This document shows, piece by piece, positions 50,704 to 59,872 of a DNA stretch of 64,000 nucleotides. The stretch is from positions 1 through 64,000 of the forward strand of contig JAIDCC010000096.1 of assembly GCA_029056055.1 (NCBI GenBank). Reading direction: 5' to 3'. The position numbers were made by a program, and so were the translations under genes. Positions within the stretch are counted from its first letter, which is position 1. The number at the start of each line of letters is the position of its first letter. Under the pieces are notes generated by a model. The model saw nothing but the letters and a program-made list of their open reading frames with translations, searched no databases and was not told where the DNA came from. The stretch is from Duncaniella sp. (GTDB taxonomy: Bacteria > Bacteroidota > Bacteroidia > Bacteroidales > Muribaculaceae).

Positions 50704-50887
50704 TAAGTAAGTGAGAAAAATAAATGAACAAATAAGACGAAGTTATTTTTGCGATGATTTGGGGCTTGAGTGAGGAAGCATAGCGAGCTATGCGCCTGAA
50801 CGCAAGGCTCAAAGCATCCAAAAAGAACGAGTTTTATTGTTCAAGAATTTTTTTCACATATTTCGTTTTATTTTTTGAACTTACTTA
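50704..50887 (+). mobile_element. Dispersed TIR element, copy C (184 bp)
   Basis: Starts TAAGTAAGTGAGAAAAATAA and ends TTTTATTTTTTGAACTTACT. Nearly identical to copy B over the whole length, including hairpin GCATAGC-GA-GCTATGC. It sits between the divergent polyferredoxin and GrpB-like genes, with the latter's promoter box three bases beyond its right end. Confidence 0.8.
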
Positions 50888-50889
50888 AC

Positions 50890-50897
50890 TACCTTTG
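50890..50897 (+). promoter_or_regulatory. -7 promoter box of the GrpB-like gene
   Basis: TACCTTTG directly after the repeat element; the -33 region must fall within the element's right end. Confidence 0.6.
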
Positions 50898-50932
50898 CCG
50901 AGTCACATCATTTCTTCAACGTCTGCCCCCGA

Positions 50933-51505
50933 ATGAAAAAACCGCTTTGCGAAATGTCTCTTGAAGAACTCTGGCAATTGTTTCCGATAGTTCTGACTCC
51001 TCACGACCCTCGTTGGGCCGAACAAGCAGCCGCGGAAATCTCCCGGCTCGAAACACTGCTCGCCGAGTATGCCCCTGTCATTTCTCACGTGGGAAGCACT
51101 GCCATCCCCGACATTCAGGCCAAACCGATTGTCGACATTCTCGTAGAGGTGTCACCCGTTGTATCTCTCTTGGAAATCAAAGAGACGTTGACCCGGGCCG
51201 GTTACATCTGCATGGCCCTGTCGGCCGACCGCTTGAGCCTCAACAAAGGCTATACGCCCGAGGGCTATGCCGACGAGGTGTTTCACATCCACATCCATCG
51301 CCTTAGCGACAACGCCGAGATTGCGTTCCGCGACTATCTGCGGGCGCATCCCGCCGCGGCGCGCGAGTATGAAAATTTGAAACTCTCGCTGCTGCCGACT
51401 TTCCGGAACGACCGCGACGCCTACACCGAGGCAAAATCTGAGTTCGTCCGGGGGATTGTCAGTCTTGCGCGACGCCGTCCGCAGGGGGAGGAACCGGCGG
51501 GCTAA
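50933..51505 (+). CDS. GrpB-like (UPF0157) nucleotidyltransferase-fold protein
   Basis: This 190-aa protein has the UPF0157 pattern: VLTPHDPRWAEQAAAEI, ISHVGSTAIPDIQAKPIVDI (nucleotidyltransferase-like GS and D motifs) and FHIHIHRL, then FRDYLRAHP. Members have a nucleotidyltransferase fold, but their substrate is not established. An N-terminal helix precedes the domain. Its stop overlaps by four bases the end of the convergent DUF5131 gene. Confidence 0.8.
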   Translation: MKKPLCEMSLEELWQLFPIVLTPHDPRWAEQAAAEISRLETLLAEYAPVISHVGSTAIPDIQAKPIVDILVEVSPVVSLLEIKETLTRAGYICMALSADRLSLNKGYTPEGYADEVFHIHIHRLSDNAEIAFRDYLRAHPAAAREYENLKLSLLPTFRNDRDAYTEAKSEFVRGIVSLARRRPQGEEPAG

Positions 51506-52374
51506 TCCTTGCATTTGCCGCAGCGGCTGCAACCGTTGCAGATGGGACGGCTCCCGCAGGTCATGCACGAGGGGCGAAACCATGGACGATGAAGGTTCTC
51601 GGGGGCGATTTCAAAACCGAGCGAGTCGTGGAGCTCGAACTTCATGGGGTGCCCTTCGTGGTTGACTCCCGCTTTGAAAGCCATCTCCGACTGCACGCGT
51701 TTGTCGGGGATGCGATAGAGCCGGCCATCCTTTACGAAGTTGGTGCCTGTCTCGATGAAACAGAAAGTCACGTCGTGCCGACGGCATTGAGCCGACAGCG
51801 ACCTAATCCAATCGAAGTCGCAGGGTCGCGCGCCGTCGTAGTTCTCGCCTCCCGCCACCACCTGTTCTATCTGCCCCGAGGCGAGGAAGTCGCTCATTTC
51901 TATCGCTCCGAGCAGGGGTGCCGTCATCACGCCCTTGTGGCGGAATGGCAGGTCGAGAAGCAGCGGCAGACGTTCGTCGGCTCGCCGCTGGTTTTCGCAC
52001 GTCACGTTGAAAAACACATTCTCCCACCCCTCGCCCCAGTCGGCTGGCAGACAGTCGGCCACCCGCTCCGGCCGCTTGGTGAGAAGAAAGAATTTCACGT
52101 CAGGGCGCGCCCGCATGATGCGCCACGCCTCGCTACGCCACACGTCGGCCTCGGGCAGAAAGAAGTCTGAGGTCATGCACACGCGAATCTGTTCGCCCGC
52201 CGCCACTTTGTAGCCTCCTCCCCTTTTGCGTTGCAGCGGATAGTTGAAATTCTGTGTGCGGTAGATTTTCCCTCCATCCTCTCCACGCATACGGTCGAGA
52301 AAAAACATGTAGCAGTGGGCGCAGCCTTCGCTCGCCTTGACGCAACCGTGCCATGGATTCCAGATGTCGTGCAT
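51502..52374 (-). CDS. DUF5131 (phage Gp37/Gp68-type) Cys-rich protein
   Basis: 290 aa from MHDIWNPWHGCVKASEGC, the family's N-terminal Cys motif (C-x6-C-x2-C). This arrangement resembles radical SAM clusters. Further family segments: TSDFFLPEADVWRSEAW, FLLTKRPERV, NVFFNVTCENQRRADER, VVAGGENYDGARPCD. The extra C-terminus carries seven Cys in about 20 residues, suggesting a second Fe-S or Zn site. The function is unknown; homologues occur in phages and plasmids. Promoter TATCTTTG lies 31 bases upstream. Confidence 0.8.
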   Translation of the reverse strand: MHDIWNPWHGCVKASEGCAHCYMFFLDRMRGEDGGKIYRTQNFNYPLQRKRGGGYKVAAGEQIRVCMTSDFFLPEADVWRSEAWRIMRARPDVKFFLLTKRPERVADCLPADWGEGWENVFFNVTCENQRRADERLPLLLDLPFRHKGVMTAPLLGAIEMSDFLASGQIEQVVAGGENYDGARPCDFDWIRSLSAQCRRHDVTFCFIETGTNFVKDGRLYRIPDKRVQSEMAFKAGVNHEGHPMKFELHDSLGFEIAPENLHRPWFRPSCMTCGSRPICNGCSRCGKCKD

Positions 52375-52404
52375 AATACTGAACTCGGTGGGAAAAATAT
52401 CATG

Positions 52405-52412
52405 CAAAGATA
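52405..52412 (-). promoter_or_regulatory. -7 promoter box of the DUF5131 gene
   Basis: Reads TATCTTTG on the minus strand. Confidence 0.6.
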
Positions 52413-52537
52413 ACGATTCTCGTGCGGAAAAACCATACCCTGCAACGAGATTTTTCAAAAGTCCCTTCCCTCCGGTCGCCGCGCCTGTGCGATGTCAGAA
52501 GAGCGGGATGCTGTTTGCAAAATCGGCGATTTTTGCG

Positions 52538-52545
52538 TAATTTTG
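52538..52545 (+). promoter_or_regulatory. -7 promoter box upstream of the efflux operon
   Basis: TAATTTTG. The first long gene starts 225 bases further on, so the leader is long and contains the small ORF at 52575. Confidence 0.5.
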
Positions 52546-52574
52546 CAGTGCAATTCACAAAGAGTTGCCTGCAA

Positions 52575-52688
52575 ATGACACGACACACTGCAACTAACGT
52601 TCAACTATCAGCCTCAAAAATAATGAATTGGGGCTATCTCGAAAACTGGAAAAGCACCGCGCCGCTTTCGGTCCTCGCTTCTCGATGA
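52575..52688 (+). CDS. Small ORF in the efflux operon leader (37 aa)
   Basis: ATG-to-TGA frame (begins MTRHTATNVQ, contains MNWGYLENW) about 30 bases behind the promoter box and 80 bases ahead of the TolC-like gene. It might be a regulatory leader peptide. No family recognised. Confidence 0.3.
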   Translation: MTRHTATNVQLSASKIMNWGYLENWKSTAPLSVLASR

Positions 52689-52769
52689 GAGAAGGATGCT
52701 GCCATGACGATATGGCGGCATTATTTCCGGAAAAACACGTAATTTCGAAAAAACATTCCAAAAAATTTT

Positions 52770-54083
52770 ATGACCAATCTTCGATTGCTCGGAGGGGTGC
52801 TGACGGCATTTCTCGCGAGCTGCGGAGTGTGTGCCCACGCGCAGTCTGTCATCACGCTCGAGCAAATTTTTGCCACGGCGGAGACAAACAGCAGGCAACT
52901 CCGCCCATCTCTCACGGCCATTTCGGAGGCCGAACAGGAAGTCAACGTGGCGCGCGCCGAACGTCTGCCCGACATCAATGCTTCGCTCTCGCTAAGTTAC
53001 ATCGGCGACGGATTTACAACGAAACGCAATTTCGGCGACTATCAGAAAGCTCCAATCCCCCACTTCGGCAACGGCCTGTCAGTGGGCATCACGCAGCCGC
53101 TCTACACCGGAGGCGCCATCACGAGCTCCATTGACCTGGCCGAACTCAAACTGACAGCCGCACGCTACGCCAACGACTTTCAGCGCGACAACATCCGTTT
53201 TCAACTCGCCGGCTACTATCTCGACATCTACAAGTATGCCAATCTCCGCTCCGTCGTCGACAGCAACCTCGCAGCCGCCCGGAAAGTGCTCGGCGAGATG
53301 CGCGCCCGCTACGACCAGGGCACCGCGCTGCTCAACGACATCACTCGCTACGAACTGCTCGTCAGCAACCTCGAGCTTCAACTGATACAGATTGACAACA
53401 CCCGCGCCATCCTCAACAACAACCTCGTGACCATCGGCGGCCTCACCGAAGGCACCGTCATCGAGCCTGACACGACAATACTCGAGCGCGTGCTGCCGAA
53501 AGAAAACGCCGACTGGTGGCAGACGGAAGCGGCGGCCAATTCGCCGCGTCTCAGTCTGGCGAGGTCGGAGGTGGCCATGAGCCGCAAAGCCGAGTCGCTT
53601 GCAAAATCGGAATTGCTCCCGAAAGTGGGCGTGCAGGCCGGGTGGACCATCGACGGCCCGATTTTGGTGGAAGTTCCGCCAATCAACCGCAACCTCAGCT
53701 ACTGGTATGTCGGGGTGGGCGTCAGCTACAATCTCTCGTCGCTCTACAAGGGGCGCCGCAATGTGGCCAAGAGCCGGGTGACTTCACAGAAAGCCGTCGA
53801 AAACCTTGCAGCCGCCGCCGAAGACCTTTCGATGTCTGTCTCGGCCGACCACATCAGATACCTCGAAGCCTACGAAGAACTCAAGACTCAGGAAAAGAGC
53901 GTTGAGCTCGCCGAACGCAACTACGGCATTGTCTCGACACGCTACTCAGCCGACATGGCGCTGATAACCGACCTGCTCGACGCGGCCAACGCACGCCTCG
54001 ACGCCGGGCAGCGTCTGGTCAACGCCCGCATCAATATCATCTATTATTATTACAAACTCCTTTTCACCGCAGGAAAGATATGA
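52770..54083 (+). CDS. TolC-like outer-membrane efflux protein
   Basis: This 437-aa protein has a signal peptide (about 1-24). TolC repeats occur in two halves: SVITLEQIFATAETNSRQL, VNVARAERLPDINASLSLSY, ITQPLYTGGAI and later KSELLPKVGVQAGWTIDG, GVGVSYNLSSLYKG. It forms the outer-membrane exit duct of a tripartite pump. ATGA overlap with the membrane fusion protein gene indicates a three-gene operon. Confidence 0.9.
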   Translation: MTNLRLLGGVLTAFLASCGVCAHAQSVITLEQIFATAETNSRQLRPSLTAISEAEQEVNVARAERLPDINASLSLSYIGDGFTTKRNFGDYQKAPIPHFGNGLSVGITQPLYTGGAITSSIDLAELKLTAARYANDFQRDNIRFQLAGYYLDIYKYANLRSVVDSNLAAARKVLGEMRARYDQGTALLNDITRYELLVSNLELQLIQIDNTRAILNNNLVTIGGLTEGTVIEPDTTILERVLPKENADWWQTEAAANSPRLSLARSEVAMSRKAESLAKSELLPKVGVQAGWTIDGPILVEVPPINRNLSYWYVGVGVSYNLSSLYKGRRNVAKSRVTSQKAVENLAAAAEDLSMSVSADHIRYLEAYEELKTQEKSVELAERNYGIVSTRYSADMALITDLLDAANARLDAGQRLVNARINIIYYYYKLLFTAGKI

Positions 54084-55114
54084 CACACCGCAGCAAAAAA
54101 ATCCTATCATATATCATCTCGGCAGCCGTCATAGCAGCCGCCGCCTACTGGACAGCCTCACGCTTTCTCCACCTCGGCAACGTCGAATTTACCGACAACG
54201 CCCAAATCAGACAACAGATAGTGCCGGTCAACACCCGCGTGCAAGGCTACATCAAGGAAATACGTTTCAGCGAGTACGAGCCTGTCAGAAAGGGCGACAC
54301 TCTCGTGATAATCGACGATGCCGACATGCGCCTCAACGTGGCCCGCGCCCGCGCCGACTATCAGAACGCCCTTGCCGGGCTGGATGTCGCCGGCAGTGCT
54401 GTGGCCTCGGCCAACGCCGACGTGGCCGTCAGCGAGACCTCCATCACAGAAGCCAAAGTGCTGATGGACTTGGCCGCCACCGACCTTGCCCGCTACGAAA
54501 AGCTGTTGCAGCAGGAGGCCGTGACACGCCAGCAGTATGACGGAGCCAAGACCGACTACGAAGCCAAGAAAGCCCGCTACGAAATGCTTTCGCGCAGACG
54601 CTCGGCAGCATCTACCGTCGTTGACATCAACCGCAGGAAAATCTCTCAGTCGGAAGCGGGCATAGAGCTTGCCAAGGCGTTGCTCGAAACCGCCGAACTC
54701 AATCTGTCATACACGGTCATCACCGCACCCTGCGACGGCTACACCTCACGAAAAGAGATTCAGGCGGGGCAGCTCGTTCAGCCGGGACAGACGCTGCTCG
54801 ACATTGTCGACTCGGCCGAAATCTGGGTCGACGCCAACTACAAGGAAACCCAACTGCGCCACATCGAACCGGGCAGCAAGGTCAGGATTGAAGTCGACGC
54901 CGTGCCCGGCAAGGTATTCGAAGGTGTGGTAAAGGCAATTTCCACCGCCACCGGAGCCTCGCTCTCGCTGCTGCCTCAGGACAATTCGGCGGGCAACTTC
55001 GTCAAGGTGCGTCAGCGCGTGCCCGTCAGGATAGATTTCACCCCCGACAGTTCGCCCGAGGAAATGGCGCGTCTGCGCGCGGGAATGAATGTGGAATGTA
55101 GCATAGAATACTGA
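54080..55114 (+). CDS. HlyD/EmrA-type membrane fusion protein
   Basis: This 344-aa protein has one N-terminal TM (about 10-30, IISAAVIAAAAYWTA). The lipoyl/barrel-sandwich halves (VPVNTRVQGYIKEIRFSEYE; LSYTVITAPCDGYTSRKEIQ) flank a long coiled coil (about 85-200). A beta-barrel (EIWVDANYKETQLRHIEPGS) follows. It bridges the MFS pump and the TolC duct. TGATG overlap with the MFS gene. Confidence 0.9.
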   Translation: MTHRSKKILSYIISAAVIAAAAYWTASRFLHLGNVEFTDNAQIRQQIVPVNTRVQGYIKEIRFSEYEPVRKGDTLVIIDDADMRLNVARARADYQNALAGLDVAGSAVASANADVAVSETSITEAKVLMDLAATDLARYEKLLQQEAVTRQQYDGAKTDYEAKKARYEMLSRRRSAASTVVDINRRKISQSEAGIELAKALLETAELNLSYTVITAPCDGYTSRKEIQAGQLVQPGQTLLDIVDSAEIWVDANYKETQLRHIEPGSKVRIEVDAVPGKVFEGVVKAISTATGASLSLLPQDNSAGNFVKVRQRVPVRIDFTPDSSPEEMARLRAGMNVECSIEY

Positions 55115-56730
55115 TGGGCGATTTCCACACTTCCCAAGGGCCCTTCGACATTCCCGATGTCAGAGACATAATCCCGCGGCGGCTCAAACCGTGGCTCTTC
55201 ATTTTCCTGGTGCTGATTGTGCAATTCTCGGGTGGTCTCTACCTCGCCTCGGTCACCGACATGGTGGGCACCACCGCACTCATGCAGGAAGACATCCTCA
55301 TGGCCGGCTACGCCTCGCTCATCGGTCTGGCCACGAATTTCGCCGTAATGTTCCGCATCAAGTTCAGGTTTTCGACACGCACGCAGTTGCTCGCCGCCGG
55401 AGCCGTGCTGATGGCGGCCAACTTCATCTGCGCCCATACCACGAACGTCCCGGTCCTCGTCGGCACCTGCTTCGTGGCGGGATGGTTCAGGATGCAGGCC
55501 ACCCTGGCGTGCAACTCCACAATCCAACTGTGGCTCAGCCCGGTGAGAGACATGGCCATCTTCTTCTGCTACGTCTACATCATCGTCGACAGCGTGATAC
55601 AGCTCAGCGGCATCGCCGCCATCTACACCTCATTCCACATGCAATGGGAATACATGCACTGGATAATGATAGGAATGCTGGCCGTGATGATGCTTCTCGT
55701 GACACTGCTTCTGAAACCCGTGCGCGGGCCGATGTTCATCCCCCTCCTCGGCATAGACTGGCTCGGGGGTGCGCTTTGGGCTCTGTTCATGATGTGTTTC
55801 ACATTCGTGTGTGTCTACGGCAACTTCTACGACTGGTGGGATTCGGCCGAAATCACCGGAGCCACGGTAATCGGGCTTCTTTGCGCCGCCATCAATCTGT
55901 GGCGAGCCACGTTCCTCCACCATCCCTACATCAGTTTCCGCGCCATGCGCAACAGAAACGTCATCCGCGCCACGTTGGTCTACCTGGTGTTTTTCACGCT
56001 TCTGGCCACCGAACATGTCTTCGAACACAGCTATGCGGCCGCCATTCTCGGATTTGACGAGACAAACCTCATCGACCTCAACTGGTATGTCTTCGCAGGC
56101 ATCATCGCAGGGTGCGCGTTCACCTATCTCACCTTTGCCCTGCGCAAATGGCGTTACAAGACAATGACGGCCATAGGGTTTGCGCTCGCAGCCCTCTACC
56201 TGGCCTACTTCTACTTCTTCATCGACTACGGCGTAGAGAAGGAAATGCTCTTCGTGCCGTTGTTCAGCCGCGGGGCGGCCTCGGTCATCATCTCGATTGT
56301 GTTTCTCACCTCAATTGTGCAGAGCGGACTCCCCTTTCAGGTGTTTCCGCAGGCCCTCACCATCAACGGCTTCACCGGAGCCGTGATGGGCGCCACCCTC
56401 GGGCCGGCGGTGATAGGCGAACTGCTGCGTCACACCGTGGCAAAGAACGCCGCACTGCTCGGAAGCGTCATGACCGACGTCAATCCCGCCGCCGCCGTGC
56501 GGATGCCTTTCGGAGAGTTGTATGGCATGGTGCAGATGCAGGCTCTCGTGGTGTCGATGAAGGAAATCTACGGGTGGCTTCTCATGGGAGCTTTGGCGTC
56601 GCTTTTGGTGATTATCGCAAGCTACAGTGCGGTCAGACCATTCGCCATCTTCCCCAAATGGAGCACCGTCAGAAGGCTCTTCCGACACACCGTCAGGGCG
56701 GAATTGAGGGCAAATCACACTGAAAAGTAA
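55114..56730 (+). CDS. MFS efflux transporter (EmrB/DHA2-like)
   Basis: This 538-aa protein has about 14 TM helices. A cytoplasmic N-terminus (FHTSQGPFDIPDVRDIIP) is followed by LFIFLVLIVQFSGGLYLASV and further helices; the DHA2 layout fits the EmrB partner of EmrA-type fusion proteins. Many family signature residues are diverged, so substrate and even drug-transport function are unconfirmed. Last gene of the operon. Confidence 0.8.
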   Translation: MGDFHTSQGPFDIPDVRDIIPRRLKPWLFIFLVLIVQFSGGLYLASVTDMVGTTALMQEDILMAGYASLIGLATNFAVMFRIKFRFSTRTQLLAAGAVLMAANFICAHTTNVPVLVGTCFVAGWFRMQATLACNSTIQLWLSPVRDMAIFFCYVYIIVDSVIQLSGIAAIYTSFHMQWEYMHWIMIGMLAVMMLLVTLLLKPVRGPMFIPLLGIDWLGGALWALFMMCFTFVCVYGNFYDWWDSAEITGATVIGLLCAAINLWRATFLHHPYISFRAMRNRNVIRATLVYLVFFTLLATEHVFEHSYAAAILGFDETNLIDLNWYVFAGIIAGCAFTYLTFALRKWRYKTMTAIGFALAALYLAYFYFFIDYGVEKEMLFVPLFSRGAASVIISIVFLTSIVQSGLPFQVFPQALTINGFTGAVMGATLGPAVIGELLRHTVAKNAALLGSVMTDVNPAAAVRMPFGELYGMVQMQALVVSMKEIYGWLLMGALASLLVIIASYSAVRPFAIFPKWSTVRRLFRHTVRAELRANHTEK

Positions 56731-56803
56731 CAATTTATCCCAAAATCAGAGATTGAGAACAAAAAAATCTTTAAATTTCTAAGGTAGATTAAAGTTTTTT
56801 GTG

Positions 56804-56811
56804 TAATTTTG
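56804..56811 (+). promoter_or_regulatory. -7 promoter box of the lrp-like gene
   Basis: TAATTTTG, 40 bases before the ATG at 56851. Confidence 0.6.
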
Positions 56812-56850
56812 TACACTGTTTGAAAACAACCTTTAAATCAATTCCCCATA

Positions 56851-57321
56851 ATGTCACGTCAACACCTTGATAATCTCGATCTGAAGATCCTTGAGATGCT
56901 GAGCAGCAATGCACGCAAGCCCTTCCTCGAAATAGCCCGTGAAACGGGTGTGTCAGGCGCGGCCATCCATCAGCGCATCCAGAAACTCACCGCCAGCGGC
57001 GTAATCGAAGGCTTCGAGACCATCCTCGACCCCTCGACCATGGGCTTCGAGACCTGCGCCTACATCGGCATCATCCTCAACGATCCCACCAAGTTCAACG
57101 AAGTTGTAGCCCGACTCGAAGAAATCCCCGAAGTGGTGGAATGCCACTTCACCACCGGTGCATACGACATCTTCGCCAAAATCTATGCGTCGAACAACAA
57201 GCACCTGCTCGACGTGATACACAACCGTCTCAGCCTCGGCATCGGTCGCACCGAGACCCTCATCTCTTTTAAAGAGGTGTTCAAGCGCCCCATGCCTATC
57301 GGCACGAAGAAGAATGACTGA
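56851..57321 (+). CDS. Lrp/AsnC family transcriptional regulator
   Basis: This 156-aa protein has an N-terminal winged HTH (LDNLDLKILEMLSSNARKPF; VSGAAIHQRIQKLTASGVI) and a C-terminal RAM ligand-binding domain (ETCAYIGIILNDP, VVECHFTTGAYDIFAKIYA). It senses amino acids or related small molecules as an oligomer. The gene stands alone behind its own promoter. The following 57322-57532 shows no gene or clear signal. Confidence 0.9.
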   Translation: MSRQHLDNLDLKILEMLSSNARKPFLEIARETGVSGAAIHQRIQKLTASGVIEGFETILDPSTMGFETCAYIGIILNDPTKFNEVVARLEEIPEVVECHFTTGAYDIFAKIYASNNKHLLDVIHNRLSLGIGRTETLISFKEVFKRPMPIGTKKND

Positions 57322-57532
57322 TGTGTCTGCCGGCCGCTGAAACGGCCCGCCTCATCGTCGACATCCCCATTCAACCGACCAACGCAAACGGCGGAGACCG
57401 GTCGGCTGCTCTCACCGCCCGTGAGAGACCCGGCCGGTTTCCACCCCTCTTTGCCTGTGTGCCTCCTGAAACGACGGCACCGCCCCTCCCCCCTGACTCC
57501 TCCTCAACCCATACAGACCTTAGAAAACATCT

Positions 57533-58861
57533 ATGACCCCGCGCAAGCGCACAGCAATCTATCACACTTTCGGATGCAAACTCAACTTTGCCGAGACCTC
57601 TACGATAGCCCGACGGCTTGAGGAAGAGGCCGACATAGTGCGCGCAGCCGGAGGCGAGGTGCCCGACTACGTGGTCATCAATTCGTGTTCGGTCACCGAA
57701 GTGGCCGACAAGAAGTGCCGTCAGGCCATCCGCAGTTTCGCCCGCAACTATCCCGAAGCCCGCATCGTGGTGACGGGATGCTACGCCCAACTCAAGCCCG
57801 ACGAGGTGAAAGCACTCCCGGGCGTGGCCATCGTGGCCGGAGCCGACCGCAAGGGCGAGATTGCCCGCTACATCCTCGACCTCGAAAAAGCCGCGTCGGA
57901 ACAGGCCGTAGCCTATCACACCCCCACCAAAGCCATACGCGCCTTTACGCCTTCATGCTCGCGCGGCGACCGCACGCGCCACTTCCTGAAGGTGCAGGAC
58001 GGGTGTGACTATTTCTGCACCTATTGCACCATTCCCATGGCCCGCGGACGCTCCCGCTCAGCCTCGATAGCCGACTGTGTGGCCGAAGCCCGCAAGGTGG
58101 CTGCCGAAGGGGGCCGCGAGATAGTGCTGACCGGCGTCAATGTGGGGGATTTCGGCAAAGGCTCGGAAGAGACCTTTCTCGACCTCTGCCGCGAGCTCGA
58201 CAAAGTGGAAGGCATCAGCCGCTACCGCATTTCGAGCATCGAGCCAAACCTGCTCACCGACGAAACGATAGAATTCGTAGCCCGCTCGCGCGCCTTCATG
58301 CCCCACTTCCACATTCCGCTCCAGAGCGGCAGCGACGAAGTGCTCCGCCTGATGCGCCGAAAGTATGACACGGCGCTGTTTGCACGGAAAGTAGCCACGA
58401 TACGCCGCCTTCTGCCGGACGCGTTCATCGGCGTCGACCTCATCGTGGGCGCACGCGGCGAGACCGACGAACTGTTTGAAGAATCGCTGCGGTTTGTCGA
58501 GAGTCTCGACATCTCGCGCCTGCACGTATTCACCTATTCCGAACGCCCCGGCACGAAAGCGCTCGAAATAGCCCACGTCGTGAGTCAGGAGGAGAAACAC
58601 CGCCGCACGCGACGCATGATTGAGCTGTCAGACCGCAAACTGCGCGACTTCACCGCCCGCTTCGAGGGAACGGTGCGCCCCGTCCTCATCGAACACCTTC
58701 GAGCCGACGGCACTTCGGAGGGTCTCACCGACAACTATCTGCGAGTGCGTCTCGACGCGCCCGCCCCCGAGCTGGCCAACTGCATTCGCCCCGTGAAGTT
58801 GCTCACCCCCATCGACGTCGAAATCTCGAACGCACGCCTCGCCTCAGACACTGAAAGATGA
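57533..58861 (+). CDS. mtaB: tRNA t6A37 methylthiotransferase MtaB
   Basis: This 442-aa protein has an N-terminal UPF0004 domain (IYHTFGCKLNFAE, VINSCSVTEVADKKC, VTGCYAQLKPDEV, the three cluster Cys). The radical SAM motif CDYFCTYCTIP (about residue 162), SGSDEVLRLMRRKY and a C-terminal TRAM-like region follow. It converts t6A37 to ms2t6A in tRNAs. MtaB rather than MiaB or RimO by the KLNFAE opening and length. Coupled to the GT2 gene by ATGA overlap. Confidence 0.9.
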   Translation: MTPRKRTAIYHTFGCKLNFAETSTIARRLEEEADIVRAAGGEVPDYVVINSCSVTEVADKKCRQAIRSFARNYPEARIVVTGCYAQLKPDEVKALPGVAIVAGADRKGEIARYILDLEKAASEQAVAYHTPTKAIRAFTPSCSRGDRTRHFLKVQDGCDYFCTYCTIPMARGRSRSASIADCVAEARKVAAEGGREIVLTGVNVGDFGKGSEETFLDLCRELDKVEGISRYRISSIEPNLLTDETIEFVARSRAFMPHFHIPLQSGSDEVLRLMRRKYDTALFARKVATIRRLLPDAFIGVDLIVGARGETDELFEESLRFVESLDISRLHVFTYSERPGTKALEIAHVVSQEEKHRRTRRMIELSDRKLRDFTARFEGTVRPVLIEHLRADGTSEGLTDNYLRVRLDAPAPELANCIRPVKLLTPIDVEISNARLASDTER

Positions 58862-59862
58862 AAAAGAAGGTAGCCGTCATCATACTCAACTGGAACGGAG
58901 CCGCGCTGCTGCGCCGTTACCTGCCTTCGGTTGTGGAACACACCCGCGCCGACATAGCCGATGTGATTGTGGCCGACAACGGGTCGACCGACGACTCGCT
59001 GCGAGTGCTCGCCGATGAGTTTCCTTCAGTAGAGACCATCCGCTTTGACGAAAACCACGGCTTTGCCGGAGGCTACAACCGTGCGCTCGCCGCCGTTGAG
59101 GGCGACTATGACTACGCCGTGTTGCTCAATTCCGACGTGCGGGTGGCCGACGACTGGCTTTCGCCACTTCTCACGTTCATGGAGGAACACCCCGAAGTGA
59201 CAGCCGTGCAGCCCAAAATCATGTCAGACACCGAGCCGACGAAATTCGAGTATGCCGGAGCGGCAGGAGGCTACCTCGACCGACACGGCTACCCCTATTG
59301 CCGCGGAAGAATTTTCGACACCGTGGAGACCGACAACGGGCAGTATGACACCCCGGCCGAAATCCACTGGGCCTCGGGCGCGGCGATGATGGTGCGAATT
59401 GCCGACTACCTCGCCGCCGGCGGTCTCGACGAAGAGTTTTTCGCCCATATGGAGGAAATCGACCTCTGCTGGCGACTGCGTCTGCGCGGCGGAAAAATCA
59501 TGGCCGTGCCCTCGGCCAAAGTCTACCACCTCGGAGGAGGAAGTCTGCCCGTGGGCAACCCGCGCAAGACCTACCTCAACTTCCGCAACTCGCTGCTGAT
59601 GCTCCACAAAAATCTGCCTCAGAAAGTGCGCGGTGGGCTCCTCACCCGCCGCCGACTGCTCGACACGATAGCATGGGCCAGATTTCTCGTCGGAGGCCAC
59701 ACGGCCGATGCCAAAGCCATCCTTGACGCCCACCGTGACTTCCGCCGTATGCGCCGCCCCGTAGTCGACGCGCCCAAGCAAAATCTACTTGACGTCCCCG
59801 TCAACATCCTTTTCGACTATTACATGCGTGCGCGCCGCACGTTTGCAAGTCTGAAAAACTGA
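58858..59862 (+). CDS. Glycosyltransferase family 2
   Basis: This 334-aa GT-A fold protein has VAVIILNWNGAALLRRYLPS, VIVADNGSTDDSLRVL, FAGGYNRAL and the divalent-metal DxD-type LLNSDVRVADDWL. Later segments IHWASGAAMMVRI and EEFFAHMEEIDLCWRLRLRG match rhamnosyl-type GT2 enzymes. It adds a sugar to a cell-surface glycan or lipid. Overlaps mtaB by four bases; the next gene follows after 10 bases. Confidence 0.9.
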   Translation: MKKKVAVIILNWNGAALLRRYLPSVVEHTRADIADVIVADNGSTDDSLRVLADEFPSVETIRFDENHGFAGGYNRALAAVEGDYDYAVLLNSDVRVADDWLSPLLTFMEEHPEVTAVQPKIMSDTEPTKFEYAGAAGGYLDRHGYPYCRGRIFDTVETDNGQYDTPAEIHWASGAAMMVRIADYLAAGGLDEEFFAHMEEIDLCWRLRLRGGKIMAVPSAKVYHLGGGSLPVGNPRKTYLNFRNSLLMLHKNLPQKVRGGLLTRRRLLDTIAWARFLVGGHTADAKAILDAHRDFRRMRRPVVDAPKQNLLDVPVNILFDYYMRARRTFASLKN

Positions 59863-59872
59863 ATCTCACCCA

